DNA of 46,782 nucleotides from Rikenellaceae bacterium (GTDB lineage: Bacteria > Bacteroidota > Bacteroidia > Bacteroidales > Rikenellaceae), in assembly GCA_017463585.1 (NCBI GenBank), contig JAFTOX010000002.1:1-46782 (forward strand). The letters run 5' to 3'. Under the pieces are notes generated by a model. It did no database searches, had not been told where the DNA came from, and saw only the letters and a list, made by a program, of their open reading frames with translations. The translations under genes were made by a program, and so were the position numbers. Below are positions 19,828 to 27,738 of the stretch, in pieces (within the stretch, counting starts at the first letter, position 1; each line of letters starts with the position of its first letter).

Positions 19828-20378
19828 CTATTGTCCCTTGTTATAATGGAGATGGTGTACACCTGTAACTCATAAAACAATGTAATATATGAGTTGTAAT
19901 CCTTGTTATAATGGAGATGGTGTACACCTTTGATGTATTTGTTTCAGTTGAAAGTTTAGTTGTAATCCTTGTTATAATGGAGATAGTGTACACCTGCAGC
20001 TTGTAGTAATACAAAGAGTCCAAAGTTGTGATCCTTGTTATAATGGAGATGGTGTACACCCGACGACTTTGTTTTTTACGCCGACGATTTGTTGTAATCC
20101 TTGTTATAATGGAGATGATGTACACCAAGTGAGTTGTTCTGGATGACAGTTTCGTGGTTGTAATCCTTGTTATAATGGAGATGATAAAAAAAGGTGCCAA
20201 TCCGGAAGTGTTGTTGTAATCCTTGTTATAATGGAGATGGCGTACACCTTGAACTTATTCACAAACTAAAATAATAAGTTGTAATCCTTGTTATAATGGA
20301 GATGGTGTACACCACTATTGTGGGGTTCCTGTGTTTCTTCAGGTTGTAATCCTTGTTATAATGGAGATGGTGTACACC
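19828..20378 (-). CRISPR. CRISPR array, 9 repeats and 8 spacers
   Basis: The 36-bp repeat reads, on the plus strand, GTTGTAATCC then 16 bases then GGTGTACACC; the last ten bases are a perfect palindrome. Repeats start at 19828, 19893, 19959, 20025, 20091, 20157, 20213, 20278 and 20343. Spacers are 29-30 bp except after the 20157 repeat. The repeat at 19828 has lost similarity in its first eight bases, and the one at 20157 lacks the terminal palindrome. Single-base variants occur in those at 19959, 20025, 20091 and 20213. I place transcription on the minus strand because that makes the degenerate repeat leader-distal and gives an ATTACAAC 5' handle, analogous to the ATTGAAAC class. No spacer obviously matches this window. 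Confidence 0.97.
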
Positions 20379-20491
20379 ATATACGAAGTAAGCAGCTACA
20401 AATCCGACAGTTACAGCGGTTTTGCAAATAAAAAAATGCTCCAAAATTGGGCAAACAGTATGTCAAAGAGCCATTTTTTCGATCGTAATCG
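20379..20491 (-). other. Candidate CRISPR leader
   Basis: This 113-bp gap separates the intact end of the array from the csm5 stop codon. It is AT-rich, contains short A-runs and has no open gene. No TAnnTTTG element is seen on the minus strand, so the array may be transcribed by read-through from the csm operon. Confidence 0.4.
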
Positions 20492-21637
20492 CTACTTGAT
20501 ACGCGAAATCTTCACAAATCCGAGTGGCGTATAATCTGCGATACGGCGAGTTTTCGGAAAATCGTATTGCTGATAATGATCTACATAAACGTATCTATTA
20601 TCCGCAGTGCGCTCCCTCTTTGTTCTAATCTTGTGCGCAATCTTCTTGACTAACCCTTCATTATCTACATAACCTCCCGTCATAAAACGCCAACCACTAC
20701 CGTAGCCGACTCGCATAATTGCCGACTTGCCACTTGTGCAACAATCACAGTGATCTATGATTGCGTCAATTGTATTGAGATAGCAGTCGAGTTCTTTTTG
20801 CTCGTCATCGGTATCGACGTGGTAATAATCACGTTTCTTCTGCTCGCACCAGAACTTCTTCTCAGCTTCGAGCAGACGACGAGTGTGGTCGTTTATAGCG
20901 GTCAGCATTGCTGCCTCCGAGCTTAGCACCTGCGGAAGAGGCGGAACTACACTACGGCTCTCATTGTAAAGATCGGCACGCCACTGTATAGTGACAGTTG
21001 CTTCGCTATCGCTATCAATGCACTCGACAAGCATTCGAGCCTTCTTGTCAACAATTGATTTATCCTCACGTAAATTCAGTCCATAGCTCTCCATTGCCAC
21101 AGTATCGACATTATCGAAATAGGCATCGCTCACTCGCAAAAAGCGCAGAAGAGAGTTTTGAGGGTTATAGGTTATCTGACCTCTCTTTTCGACTGGTTTA
21201 ACCAGCAATTGCTCAATAATATTGCTTTTGTCAAAGTCGGTGGGCAGAGTAATTCTATCTCGACACTCTCCGACAATGGCCGATACAATCGCACCCTTAA
21301 TCGAAGATCCCGGGATATACGGTGTGCCATTGCTGGCAATCTGCTCGCCCAACTCAGTACAAACAGCGCCACAACACTCCATCACTCGATCACAGATATC
21401 CTCCAATCGAGCATTGGCGTTTTGCGTCTTCACCACCTCCCATATACTCTCTTTGCGATCAATAGCATTGCACCACTTATCAATGCCTTCATCGCCCAAA
21501 AGCGAGTATATCTTCTCGGGGCTTACTACACCAACACGGTCACCGTCAACTACAAAGTTGATATCTTTTATCAGCTTATTATCACCCGCACCTATATGGC
21601 ACGGCGTCACTATCTCAATTTTACATTTCATCGCCAT
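20492..21637 (-). CDS. csm5: Type III-A CRISPR RAMP protein Csm5
   Basis: The protein has 381 residues. The N-terminal RAMP strand KIEIVTPCHIGAG and the glycine-rich motif PYIPGSSIKG (about 106-115) are the hallmarks of the Csm5 head subunit, which caps the crRNA 3' end in the Csm complex. A start at 21637 (MAMK) overlaps csm4 by 17 bp; the second ATG at 21631 also overlaps it. Overlap indicates translational coupling. It is the last protein gene before the array. Confidence 0.88.
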   Translation of the reverse strand: MAMKCKIEIVTPCHIGAGDNKLIKDINFVVDGDRVGVVSPEKIYSLLGDEGIDKWCNAIDRKESIWEVVKTQNANARLEDICDRVMECCGAVCTELGEQIASNGTPYIPGSSIKGAIVSAIVGECRDRITLPTDFDKSNIIEQLLVKPVEKRGQITYNPQNSLLRFLRVSDAYFDNVDTVAMESYGLNLREDKSIVDKKARMLVECIDSDSEATVTIQWRADLYNESRSVVPPLPQVLSSEAAMLTAINDHTRRLLEAEKKFWCEQKKRDYYHVDTDDEQKELDCYLNTIDAIIDHCDCCTSGKSAIMRVGYGSGWRFMTGGYVDNEGLVKKIAHKIRTKRERTADNRYVYVDHYQQYDFPKTRRIADYTPLGFVKISRIK

Positions 21638-22625
21638 AGAGTTTTACAAACGGCAAATAGAATGCTCGACCATCACGCCACACCGAATGTGCCTCAAAGC
21701 CATCGGGACGAACGTCTACAACATCGCCTTCAAGCGACGGAGTAGCGACAATGCTGCCTGCCGTTACCATATTAACACTCTTCTTTATCCTATTGCGCTG
21801 CGTAACCTCGCTCGAACCCGACATATAGCCTCCGCGTGAAACGATCTCATAGCAACTATTCGACATTGTTTTAACGTCCCACTCCTCACGCTTGGGAAGC
21901 CACAAACTCATCAGTTGCAATCCACCAGTGTCCTCTGCTACGTCAATCTTGACCGTCGAAAACGCCACATCGAAAACACCATTGCCCACCGAGCGACGAG
22001 TGCCAAAACCGCTATCTGCCAAAAGCGAGAACGTGTGCTTGAAACTCGCACTATCGCTACATTCGTACAACACTCCAAGTTCAATACCCTTGCCCCAGAA
22101 AATGCGATCGAAATAGTATGGCTCATTATCTTCGCCGTCAATCACCGCAACTTTCTGTTCGAGTGATTGGCGTTGGATATAGATATCCTTAGCGTCCGAT
22201 ATATAGATATCCTTAGCGTCCGATACTGCGACAGCCGTACCACAAGCACTTATCATCGTAGCGCTTATCTCGATACTGCCCTTACGCGACAACCGTTCCC
22301 ATAGAGGTTGCTCAATCCACTGCAAGCGTTTGAGGCGCTTATGCTGCGATCCATCAGGCGCTTCTATGAGTTTGACACACGACTTATCAAGAGGCAAAGG
22401 CAAAAATAATCGTCCGCAATAAATAGGCATTGCCGAACTTACGCGAAAACTGTGCAAAAACGGCTTAACCTCATTGCCATTGGCTGCACAAACACTGCAC
22501 AAAGCCGCCGAAATAGTATCAGAATGAAGTACTCGCATAGAACGATCATACTCCTCACCCGTACCACTACCAAGATGAAGTGCTGACGCAAAAGACAATT
22601 TGGCAATATTATATATCTTACCCAT
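21621..22625 (-). CDS. csm4: Type III-A CRISPR RAMP protein Csm4, with an internal 8-residue duplication
   Basis: The protein has 334 residues and begins KLSFASALHLGSGTG, the RAMP strand-loop typical of Csm4, which binds the crRNA 5' handle and anchors Cas10. Another glycine-rich stretch, DSGFGTRRSVGNGVF (about 210-225), is the second RAMP motif. The segment SDAKDIYI occurs twice in direct succession (about residues 134-149) because of an exact 24-bp tandem duplication. The gene starts 5 bp after csm3. Confidence 0.87.
   Translation of the reverse strand: MGKIYNIAKLSFASALHLGSGTGEEYDRSMRVLHSDTISAALCSVCAANGNEVKPFLHSFRVSSAMPIYCGRLFLPLPLDKSCVKLIEAPDGSQHKRLKRLQWIEQPLWERLSRKGSIEISATMISACGTAVAVSDAKDIYISDAKDIYIQRQSLEQKVAVIDGEDNEPYYFDRIFWGKGIELGVLYECSDSASFKHTFSLLADSGFGTRRSVGNGVFDVAFSTVKIDVAEDTGGLQLMSLWLPKREEWDVKTMSNSCYEIVSRGGYMSGSSEVTQRNRIKKSVNMVTAGSIVATPSLEGDVVDVRPDGFEAHSVWRDGRAFYLPFVKLYGDEM
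22177..22224. repeat. Perfect 24-bp tandem duplication inside csm4
   Basis: 22177-22200 and 22201-22224 are identical (ATATAGATATCC then TTAGCGTCCGAT). The unit is a multiple of three, so the reading frame is kept and eight residues are repeated. Confidence 0.95.
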
Positions 22626-22630
22626 ATGCC

Positions 22631-23269
22631 TTAATAGTTTTCAACGCTCTTACTTTCAGTCTTCAAGCCTATGAAACGAACTCGACCATAACCACGCGAG
22701 CCATTTCCTCCCAAATAGTCATCTTCCAGCAAAGCAATAGCCTTACGAATATCCTTATCGTACTGCTCTGCGTTCTCTCCCTCAAAGACATTCAAAACCG
22801 CCTCAAAAAAGAACTGAGCACCGCGAGGAACACGCTCTTGAGTGCGAGGATTCGCCTTAGATGTTATACGATTAATATTTACCTCAGTCTTACTCTCAGC
22901 CAAATAGAGATCCGTCTTGTCGAAATTCACGTCGGTATCTACCCACATAGCATCTCGAACTATCAAACGAGAACCGTGAGCATTAGAGTCTTTACTCGAA
23001 GCACTAACGCCAAAGAGAGCTCCGCAATGAGAACTCGGATTATCGGCTACCTCACCATTCTTATGCTCTCCATAAGCCAACTCTAATAACGAACGCATTT
23101 TGCCTTTGAGAGAACTTCCAGGGATATAAGGTTTCATATCAACTGGATTACGAACAACAAATTTATCCACGCCACCAATCGCCATTGATGTATTAGTGCC
23201 ACCAATATGCAAGCCACTAAGCAATTCTATCTTAGCTGTATATTTGATTTTCTTTACAAGTTTTTTCAT
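22631..23269 (-). CDS. csm3: Type III-A CRISPR backbone RNase Csm3
   Basis: The 212-residue protein forms the helical backbone of the complex and cuts target RNA at 6-nt intervals. The catalytic aspartate is D35 in AIGGVDKFVV. The RAMP loop YIPGSSLKGK (about 48-57) and the C-terminal GGNGSRGYGRV glycine loop are intact. Length is normal for the family. It lies 11 bp after csm2 and 5 bp before csm4. Confidence 0.93.
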   Translation of the reverse strand: MKKLVKKIKYTAKIELLSGLHIGGTNTSMAIGGVDKFVVRNPVDMKPYIPGSSLKGKMRSLLELAYGEHKNGEVADNPSSHCGALFGVSASSKDSNAHGSRLIVRDAMWVDTDVNFDKTDLYLAESKTEVNINRITSKANPRTQERVPRGAQFFFEAVLNVFEGENAEQYDKDIRKAIALLEDDYLGGNGSRGYGRVRFIGLKTESKSVENY

Positions 23270-23280
23270 AGTTGTAGTTT

Positions 23281-23736
23281 TTATTTATCGTCACCGCCAT
23301 TTGCTTTATGAAATGCTATAATCGCCTCCATAATACTAACTAAATTTTTGAAACCATTCGCATTTGCAACCTCTTTTGCCGCTAACCTATATAGCTCTTG
23401 CAACGCTTCTAAATCATCTTTTGCTCCTTTATTTCTATCGATTGCTCGACCGCAACTATATGCTAGTTTTGGGCGGAGTAACACGAAATCTGCACGATGT
23501 CCTTCAAATCCACCAGTCTCTATACGGCGCATCTCGCCAAAAATATTTCTTAGAAATGATGAAGACACTTTCGAACTCACCATTCCTTTTGCTAGTTCTT
23601 CACAAAGGTCAACACAATCATCGTCAACGCCTTTTGTTATCCAATTTGGCTTAAACCTACTAGCAATACGATAATCCTTTCGAGGACCCGAAAATTGGCC
23701 ATCTCGGCCGCCCCCACTCTTTTGATAATAATTCAT
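23281..23736 (-). CDS. csm2: Type III-A CRISPR small subunit Csm2
   Basis: The 151-residue protein is predicted mostly helical after a Gly/Arg-rich N-terminal 25 residues. The central FLRNIFGEMRRIE and LLRPKLAYSCGR segments match the pattern of Csm2, the small subunit lining the target-RNA groove. Position between cas10 and csm3 is the standard type III-A order. Spacing is 13 bp from cas10. Confidence 0.85.
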   Translation of the reverse strand: MNYYQKSGGGRDGQFSGPRKDYRIASRFKPNWITKGVDDDCVDLCEELAKGMVSSKVSSSFLRNIFGEMRRIETGGFEGHRADFVLLRPKLAYSCGRAIDRNKGAKDDLEALQELYRLAAKEVANANGFKNLVSIMEAIIAFHKANGGDDK

Positions 23737-23749
23737 AATAGCAATATAT

Positions 23750-25354
23750 TTATTTATTAGTTTTTTCCGTTTTCCACAAAGTCATCTCAACAAGGCGAGC
23801 TGCGATAGTAATAAGTTGGAATGAATGATACGGCGAATCGATTGGTTTGCCGTCAAGAGTACGTCCACTCATTATATCTTGAACACATTGTTTAATAAAC
23901 TTTGCACCGATACTATCCTTCTTGCGACCTGCCATACGACTTAAATCATATGCCGCAATCCACACATACTTGATTGGTGTTATTTTGCCATTAACGTATG
24001 ATATATTCTCACTAATCTGCAGGATATGCTTGACAAACGATTTATCAACCTCACCACGTTGAATTAGCGACAATAGAGATTCTTTGTAATTCTCCACCAT
24101 CCTATACTCGAAGTCCCAGCGCAGTGGTGTTTCAAATATAGAGATTGCATTCTTTTGTTGACCATTATACTCAAAACTTTTAGCTACTTCCTCTTCGCGA
24201 CCACTCATCTCGGCCGCTCTAACTATAGGGAATTTTGGTTTAACAAACGAGATTCCGGCTGATACGCTCATCAACTCATCGTTAAAAAATTGCTTAAACT
24301 CGCTATGGATAGCTCGCATAAAGCCCATCGTAGTTTCCCACTCACCTACGATAAATAAATCATCCCCACCCGCATAGATAATAACGGTAGAACTAGAATA
24401 AGATTTGTTCCACATCTCGTTAATGCGACCTTTAAAATACGCGTCTAACTTTCGGCTTAATGCGGCATATTCCGATAAGGCATTACGTTTTCTCATCGCG
24501 GATCGCAACAAAGCGCCCAAATTATCAACGTCCATACGTAGAACCGCAAGACTTTGATGCGATGATTCTTCATCAGTAAACAAGTGCTCGAAAGAATTAG
24601 CTCGAGTACCGTTTCCCGCAATATACTCTCGGAAGATTGGCAACTTACAACCAGACGGCTGCGGCTCATCGTTAATTAAGAGCAGATATGCACCATCATT
24701 GGTTACGTTAGCCAATTTTCGGGCCTTGCCCAAATAGAAATATGTTCCTAATCGACTTAAATCAATGCAAACACAATCATTCAATGGCAGCTTCTCAGGG
24801 CTAACTAATATAGCCGTGGTATCACTAAGCCCAGCACCAATATAATCATACGACTTTTTCTTCTGTTGTGGATTGGCTACAAACAATGAATCATAGTCAG
24901 CGCTATTGTTGTATGGAGTAAACTTTGCACGATGTTTTGACTTAAATAATTTGTCGAATATATCCGCACAATTATTCTCCAAATCGTGTCGCGACGCCTT
25001 CACTCCACAAATATTAACTATATCGTCACATATAATGTCCGCGACAACACGTTTTATCTGCCCCACGATCTCTTCCATTTCGCTCTCAATATTCTGCTTA
25101 TATGGCGATATAATACAGAACGTTCCTCCTGAATTATAAAGGATCGCATCGTATTTCAGGTTTAGTCGATGAAGCAACTTATCACATATCGCTCGGGTCA
25201 AAAGGGTCAAATAGAAGGATCTACCTCGCATATTCTTCAAAGCACCTTGCGAAGTCGTATCGTAAATAAAACGCTGTATGTGCGACAACGAGCCACTGAT
25301 AACATAAAAGTCATCATAATTGGAGGGCAAAGTGTAGGATACCAACCTGTTCAT
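23750..25354 (-). CDS. cas10: Cas10/Csm1 lacking the HD domain, GGDD cyclase motif intact
   Basis: At 534 residues it is about 200 shorter than a full-length Csm1. It begins directly in the first Palm region (VISGSLSHIQRFIYD and NMRGRSFYLTLL), so the usual N-terminal HD nuclease is absent. The second Palm carries RMDVDNLG (about 273-280) and the intact active site AGGDDLF with GGDD at 329-332. Family knowledge predicts cyclic-oligoadenylate synthesis on target-RNA binding but no HD-dependent DNA cleavage. It is followed by csm2 13 bp later. A TAACTTTT sequence lies just before the ATG and may be a weak promoter. Confidence 0.92.
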   Translation of the reverse strand: MNRLVSYTLPSNYDDFYVISGSLSHIQRFIYDTTSQGALKNMRGRSFYLTLLTRAICDKLLHRLNLKYDAILYNSGGTFCIISPYKQNIESEMEEIVGQIKRVVADIICDDIVNICGVKASRHDLENNCADIFDKLFKSKHRAKFTPYNNSADYDSLFVANPQQKKKSYDYIGAGLSDTTAILVSPEKLPLNDCVCIDLSRLGTYFYLGKARKLANVTNDGAYLLLINDEPQPSGCKLPIFREYIAGNGTRANSFEHLFTDEESSHQSLAVLRMDVDNLGALLRSAMRKRNALSEYAALSRKLDAYFKGRINEMWNKSYSSSTVIIYAGGDDLFIVGEWETTMGFMRAIHSEFKQFFNDELMSVSAGISFVKPKFPIVRAAEMSGREEEVAKSFEYNGQQKNAISIFETPLRWDFEYRMVENYKESLLSLIQRGEVDKSFVKHILQISENISYVNGKITPIKYVWIAAYDLSRMAGRKKDSIGAKFIKQCVQDIMSGRTLDGKPIDSPYHSFQLITIAARLVEMTLWKTEKTNK

Positions 25355-25422
25355 ATAAAAGTTATTTATTTTTACTATGCTATTTTAATAAATTTAATCG
25401 CAAGAGCCTCTGCTTAAACAAA

Positions 25423-26139
25423 TCAATGAGGTGTCTGCAGCTCCTCGTTAATAATACTTGCGAGCAACTCGACGTCTTCATTTACCTCAGTGAGTTCAAC
25501 GGCATATTTCGGAACTACGTTGGGGTAATTATTTATACCAAAGTAGCCGACTTCGATAGTATTGCATATGCCATTATACAGCTCCTCGTTGGCAATTCGC
25601 AAAAGGTTTAACGTAAACTCCTTACCTCGGGTTTGCTTAGTATAAAGAGCCTTAGCCAACAAATATACATACTCCTCCTCGGGTATATTTATCTTGTGCT
25701 CGTCTATTGTAGGCGCAGATCTCAAACCCTCATTAAAGATGGCCAACGTGACTCCATAACAATAGTACTTTTTGTTCAAGTCGACGTACGTCAAAGTGAG
25801 TTCCTGTTCTAACTCGTTAGTTTGATAGAGGTACTCTTTATCGGCAATCGCCGCGATCTCATCACTAAGCACGTCCTCAAAATCATACTCATCATTGGGA
25901 TCCAACTGTTTGATTATTGAGCTAATCTCCTCAACATTCTCATCTGTCAGGGGCTTCAAATATTCATATTCAGCGTCATCTATCTCATATGACGCCTTGT
26001 AATATGCCTTGCGGGGTCTAAGTTTAAGATACTCTTTGACAATATCTTCGTAGAGTTCCTCTCCGAGATTAATCTTATTAGGCTTTAATCTATCGTACAG
26101 TTCGCGGATAGATTGTCGCTGCTGTTCATTTATTACCAT
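25423..26139 (-). CDS. Acidic protein of unknown function upstream of cas10
   Basis: The 238-residue soluble protein is strongly acidic (Asp and Glu clearly exceed Lys and Arg) and tyrosine-rich, and probably mostly helical. I see no HD, CARF, HEPN or nuclease motif, so it does not replace the missing HD domain of Cas10. It is on the csm strand, 68 bp upstream of cas10, with its own -7 element, so it may be the first gene of the csm transcript. Its function is unknown; an accessory role in the CRISPR complex and an unrelated passenger are both possible. Confidence 0.65.
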   Translation of the reverse strand: MVINEQQRQSIRELYDRLKPNKINLGEELYEDIVKEYLKLRPRKAYYKASYEIDDAEYEYLKPLTDENVEEISSIIKQLDPNDEYDFEDVLSDEIAAIADKEYLYQTNELEQELTLTYVDLNKKYYCYGVTLAIFNEGLRSAPTIDEHKINIPEEEYVYLLAKALYTKQTRGKEFTLNLLRIANEELYNGICNTIEVGYFGINNYPNVVPKYAVELTEVNEDVELLASIINEELQTPH

Positions 26140-26188
26140 TTGCTATTAAGGTTTACAGATTATTCTACTTGGTTGATATAGGTTACTG

Positions 26189-26196
26189 CAAATTTA
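26189..26196 (-). promoter_or_regulatory. -7 promoter element for the acidic gene and perhaps the csm operon
   Basis: The minus strand reads TAAATTTG, 49 bp before the ATG at 26139. No convincing -33 is seen. The 190-bp gap to 26331 also holds a divergent promoter. Confidence 0.4.
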
Positions 26197-26285
26197 AGAA
26201 AAATATTATGCAATTATCTCTTTTTTCGCATAAATAACACCCACTTTATTCGTGAACGGCTATTTTTTATATTATTTCTTTTTCA

Positions 26286-26293
26286 TAACTTTG
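26286..26293 (+). promoter_or_regulatory. -7 promoter element of the 26331 gene
   Basis: TAACTTTG lies 37 bp before the ATG at 26331. The -33 position holds a T-run instead of TTTG. Confidence 0.45.
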
Positions 26294-26330
26294 TATTTGA
26301 TCACTCTGCAACATATAAATATAGCATACG

Positions 26331-26933
26331 ATGAAAAACACTATCTATCTTACTTTTCGCAGTGTAACAGGCGAGGAAACTAACTCTCATTCGATCATAG
26401 TCGCACACCGTTCTTTCGATGTAGCGGCAAGTGAGTTACGACAATACCTGCTTGAAACCTTCAAGCCAGAAGATGACCAGTCGACTCCGATCGAGCAATG
26501 GATAGATTATTACAACATTACGAATTCTGAGAATTATATTGAGTGGATGGTTCCAACAGATGATTACGACCCTTCATCAATCTATATTCAACCGATAGAA
26601 ACCGAAATCGACATTGAGCAGACTGAGCTGTATGCTATCCTGCACACTGCTATCGACCATGAAAATAGCTGGTCAGATTTTAATGTCATCGAGATTTTCG
26701 ATTCAAAAGAGAAGGCGATAGACGGAATCGCATCCTACCTCAAAGAGTCTAATTTCTTTGAAAGGTGGGCCGAAGATGAAGATGGCACTCCATTAAGCGA
26801 TGAGTCAATCGACAGAATAATTGCAGAGCATTTCATTACCGATGAGCGAGATAAATGGGTCGTTAAATCGTATTTCGAATCCGACCTCTGTAATGTGGAT
26901 CTCATTTCGGTCGAGAAGTTCTATCTTAAATAG
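26331..26933 (+). CDS. Acidic hypothetical protein (200 aa)
   Basis: The protein begins MKNTIYLTFRSVTGEE and is soluble and very acidic throughout, with stretches such as PTDDYDPSS and ERWAEDEDGTPL. No family is recognised. Its acidity and 50-60-residue alternation of strand and helix resemble the acidic protein encoded divergently at 25423-26139, but I see no clear sequence similarity. It has its own promoter and a strong terminator, so it is monocistronic. Confidence 0.6.
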   Translation: MKNTIYLTFRSVTGEETNSHSIIVAHRSFDVAASELRQYLLETFKPEDDQSTPIEQWIDYYNITNSENYIEWMVPTDDYDPSSIYIQPIETEIDIEQTELYAILHTAIDHENSWSDFNVIEIFDSKEKAIDGIASYLKESNFFERWAEDEDGTPLSDESIDRIIAEHFITDERDKWVVKSYFESDLCNVDLISVEKFYLK

Positions 26934-26949
26934 CAAGCACAACCATAAC

Positions 26950-26986
26950 AACAAAGGGGTACTCAGCGGCTGAATACCCCTTTGTT
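26950..26986 (+). terminator. Terminator of the 26331 gene
   Basis: AACAAAGGGGTA (26950-26961) pairs perfectly with TACCCCTTTGTT (26975-26986) around a 13-nt loop. It overlaps the 3' end of the minus-strand pseudogene. Confidence 0.75.
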
Positions 26987-27205
26987 CATCAATGGAAAAG
27001 ACCACCCGCCCAGGTCAGGTATCTCAACCTCATACAAGTAGTGTTGCGGCATCAAATCCATACCTCTCGGTTGCGAATAGTGGACGGCCGAAGCCTCCGA
27101 TTCGGTTAAATACACACCCAATCCGAATTTGATTCCGGTGCCTTTGCCTGCACTCGTCAGATCGAATTGGCTAAACAAGAAGGGAGAACCGTGAAATAGT
27201 TTCAT
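26963..27205 (-). pseudogene. Truncated ADP-ribosyltransferase-like protein, N-terminal 80 residues
   Basis: The first 65 residues (MKLFHGSPFLFSQFD, GIKFGLGVYLTESEASAVHY, then HYLYEVEIPDL) look like the start of a family with an ART-type H-G, G-x-Y-L and S-x-x-A-x-x-Y pattern. The frame then runs into the terminator of the neighbouring gene and stops after an unrelated tail (GGWSFPLMNKG). The C-terminal part of the enzyme is missing. The intact consensus promoter upstream suggests a full gene stood here before a deletion or insertion near 27000. ART membership is from motif memory and is tentative. Confidence 0.6.
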
Positions 27206-27227
27206 CGTCGTAGCGTTTAAGGTTTCA

Positions 27228-27260
27228 CAAAGTTAAAGAAACTTATGCGAACTACACAAA
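27228..27260 (-). promoter_or_regulatory. Promoter of the truncated ART-like gene
   Basis: On the minus strand TTTG (27260-27257), 21 bp, then TAACTTTG (27235-27228): a full consensus match, 22 bp before the ATG at 27205. Confidence 0.65.
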
Positions 27261-27426
27261 AATTCTCATCAAAGTTCGACCCAATTTTCACGAATGTGAT
27301 ATGGCAAACTACAATTTGGAAGCGAGTTCTCAGAAACGCATTGTCAAATTATACTCAAACCTAAGTTTCAAGCCGTTTTGTTGTGAAAAAGTTCTTACAA
27401 AAAAAGCCAAAAAAGTGTTCATTTTT

Positions 27427-27458
27427 CTTGTTTATATATATATTTTGACGTAACTTTG
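27427..27458 (+). promoter_or_regulatory. Promoter in a gene-poor region
   Basis: CTTG at 27427-27430, 20 bp, then TAACTTTG at 27451-27458. The only downstream frame before the terminator at 27739 is 27 codons long. Confidence 0.55.
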
Positions 27459-27530
27459 TGACCTAAACTAACTGTGTAGTAATGACTTTGAGCAGAATTA
27501 GATCAATCTGCGAAATTCGTAAGTCGCTGT

Positions 27531-27539
27531 GGGGGGGGG
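27531..27539 (+). repeat. Nine-G homopolymer tract
   Basis: Nine consecutive Gs follow CGCTGT. It is the longest G-run I noticed in the window and lies within the first short frame after a promoter. Confidence 0.9.
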
Positions 27540-27738
27540 TACTTAGCCTCTCTTACATCTGGTAATTCACGCTCATCAATCAACCATTTTTGCAACATTT
27601 TTGACGACGTCAGCAACGACATCGTCCGCATCGTTTTGGTCATTGCTCATCGATTTGAATATTTTTTCACAAAAAATATAAAACCCGTCGCGTCGCAATC
27701 CTATCCAAAAATTGGCATTGGGTTTTCGTTCTCCCCCG

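Noticed and set aside
19841..20444. Minus-strand frames with repeating VYTISIITRITT.
   Set aside because: They are translations of the CRISPR repeats, not genes.
25423..26139. The acidic protein as a detached HD domain for the shortened Cas10.
   Set aside because: No HD dyad with the surrounding histidine and aspartate pattern can be seen in the translation.
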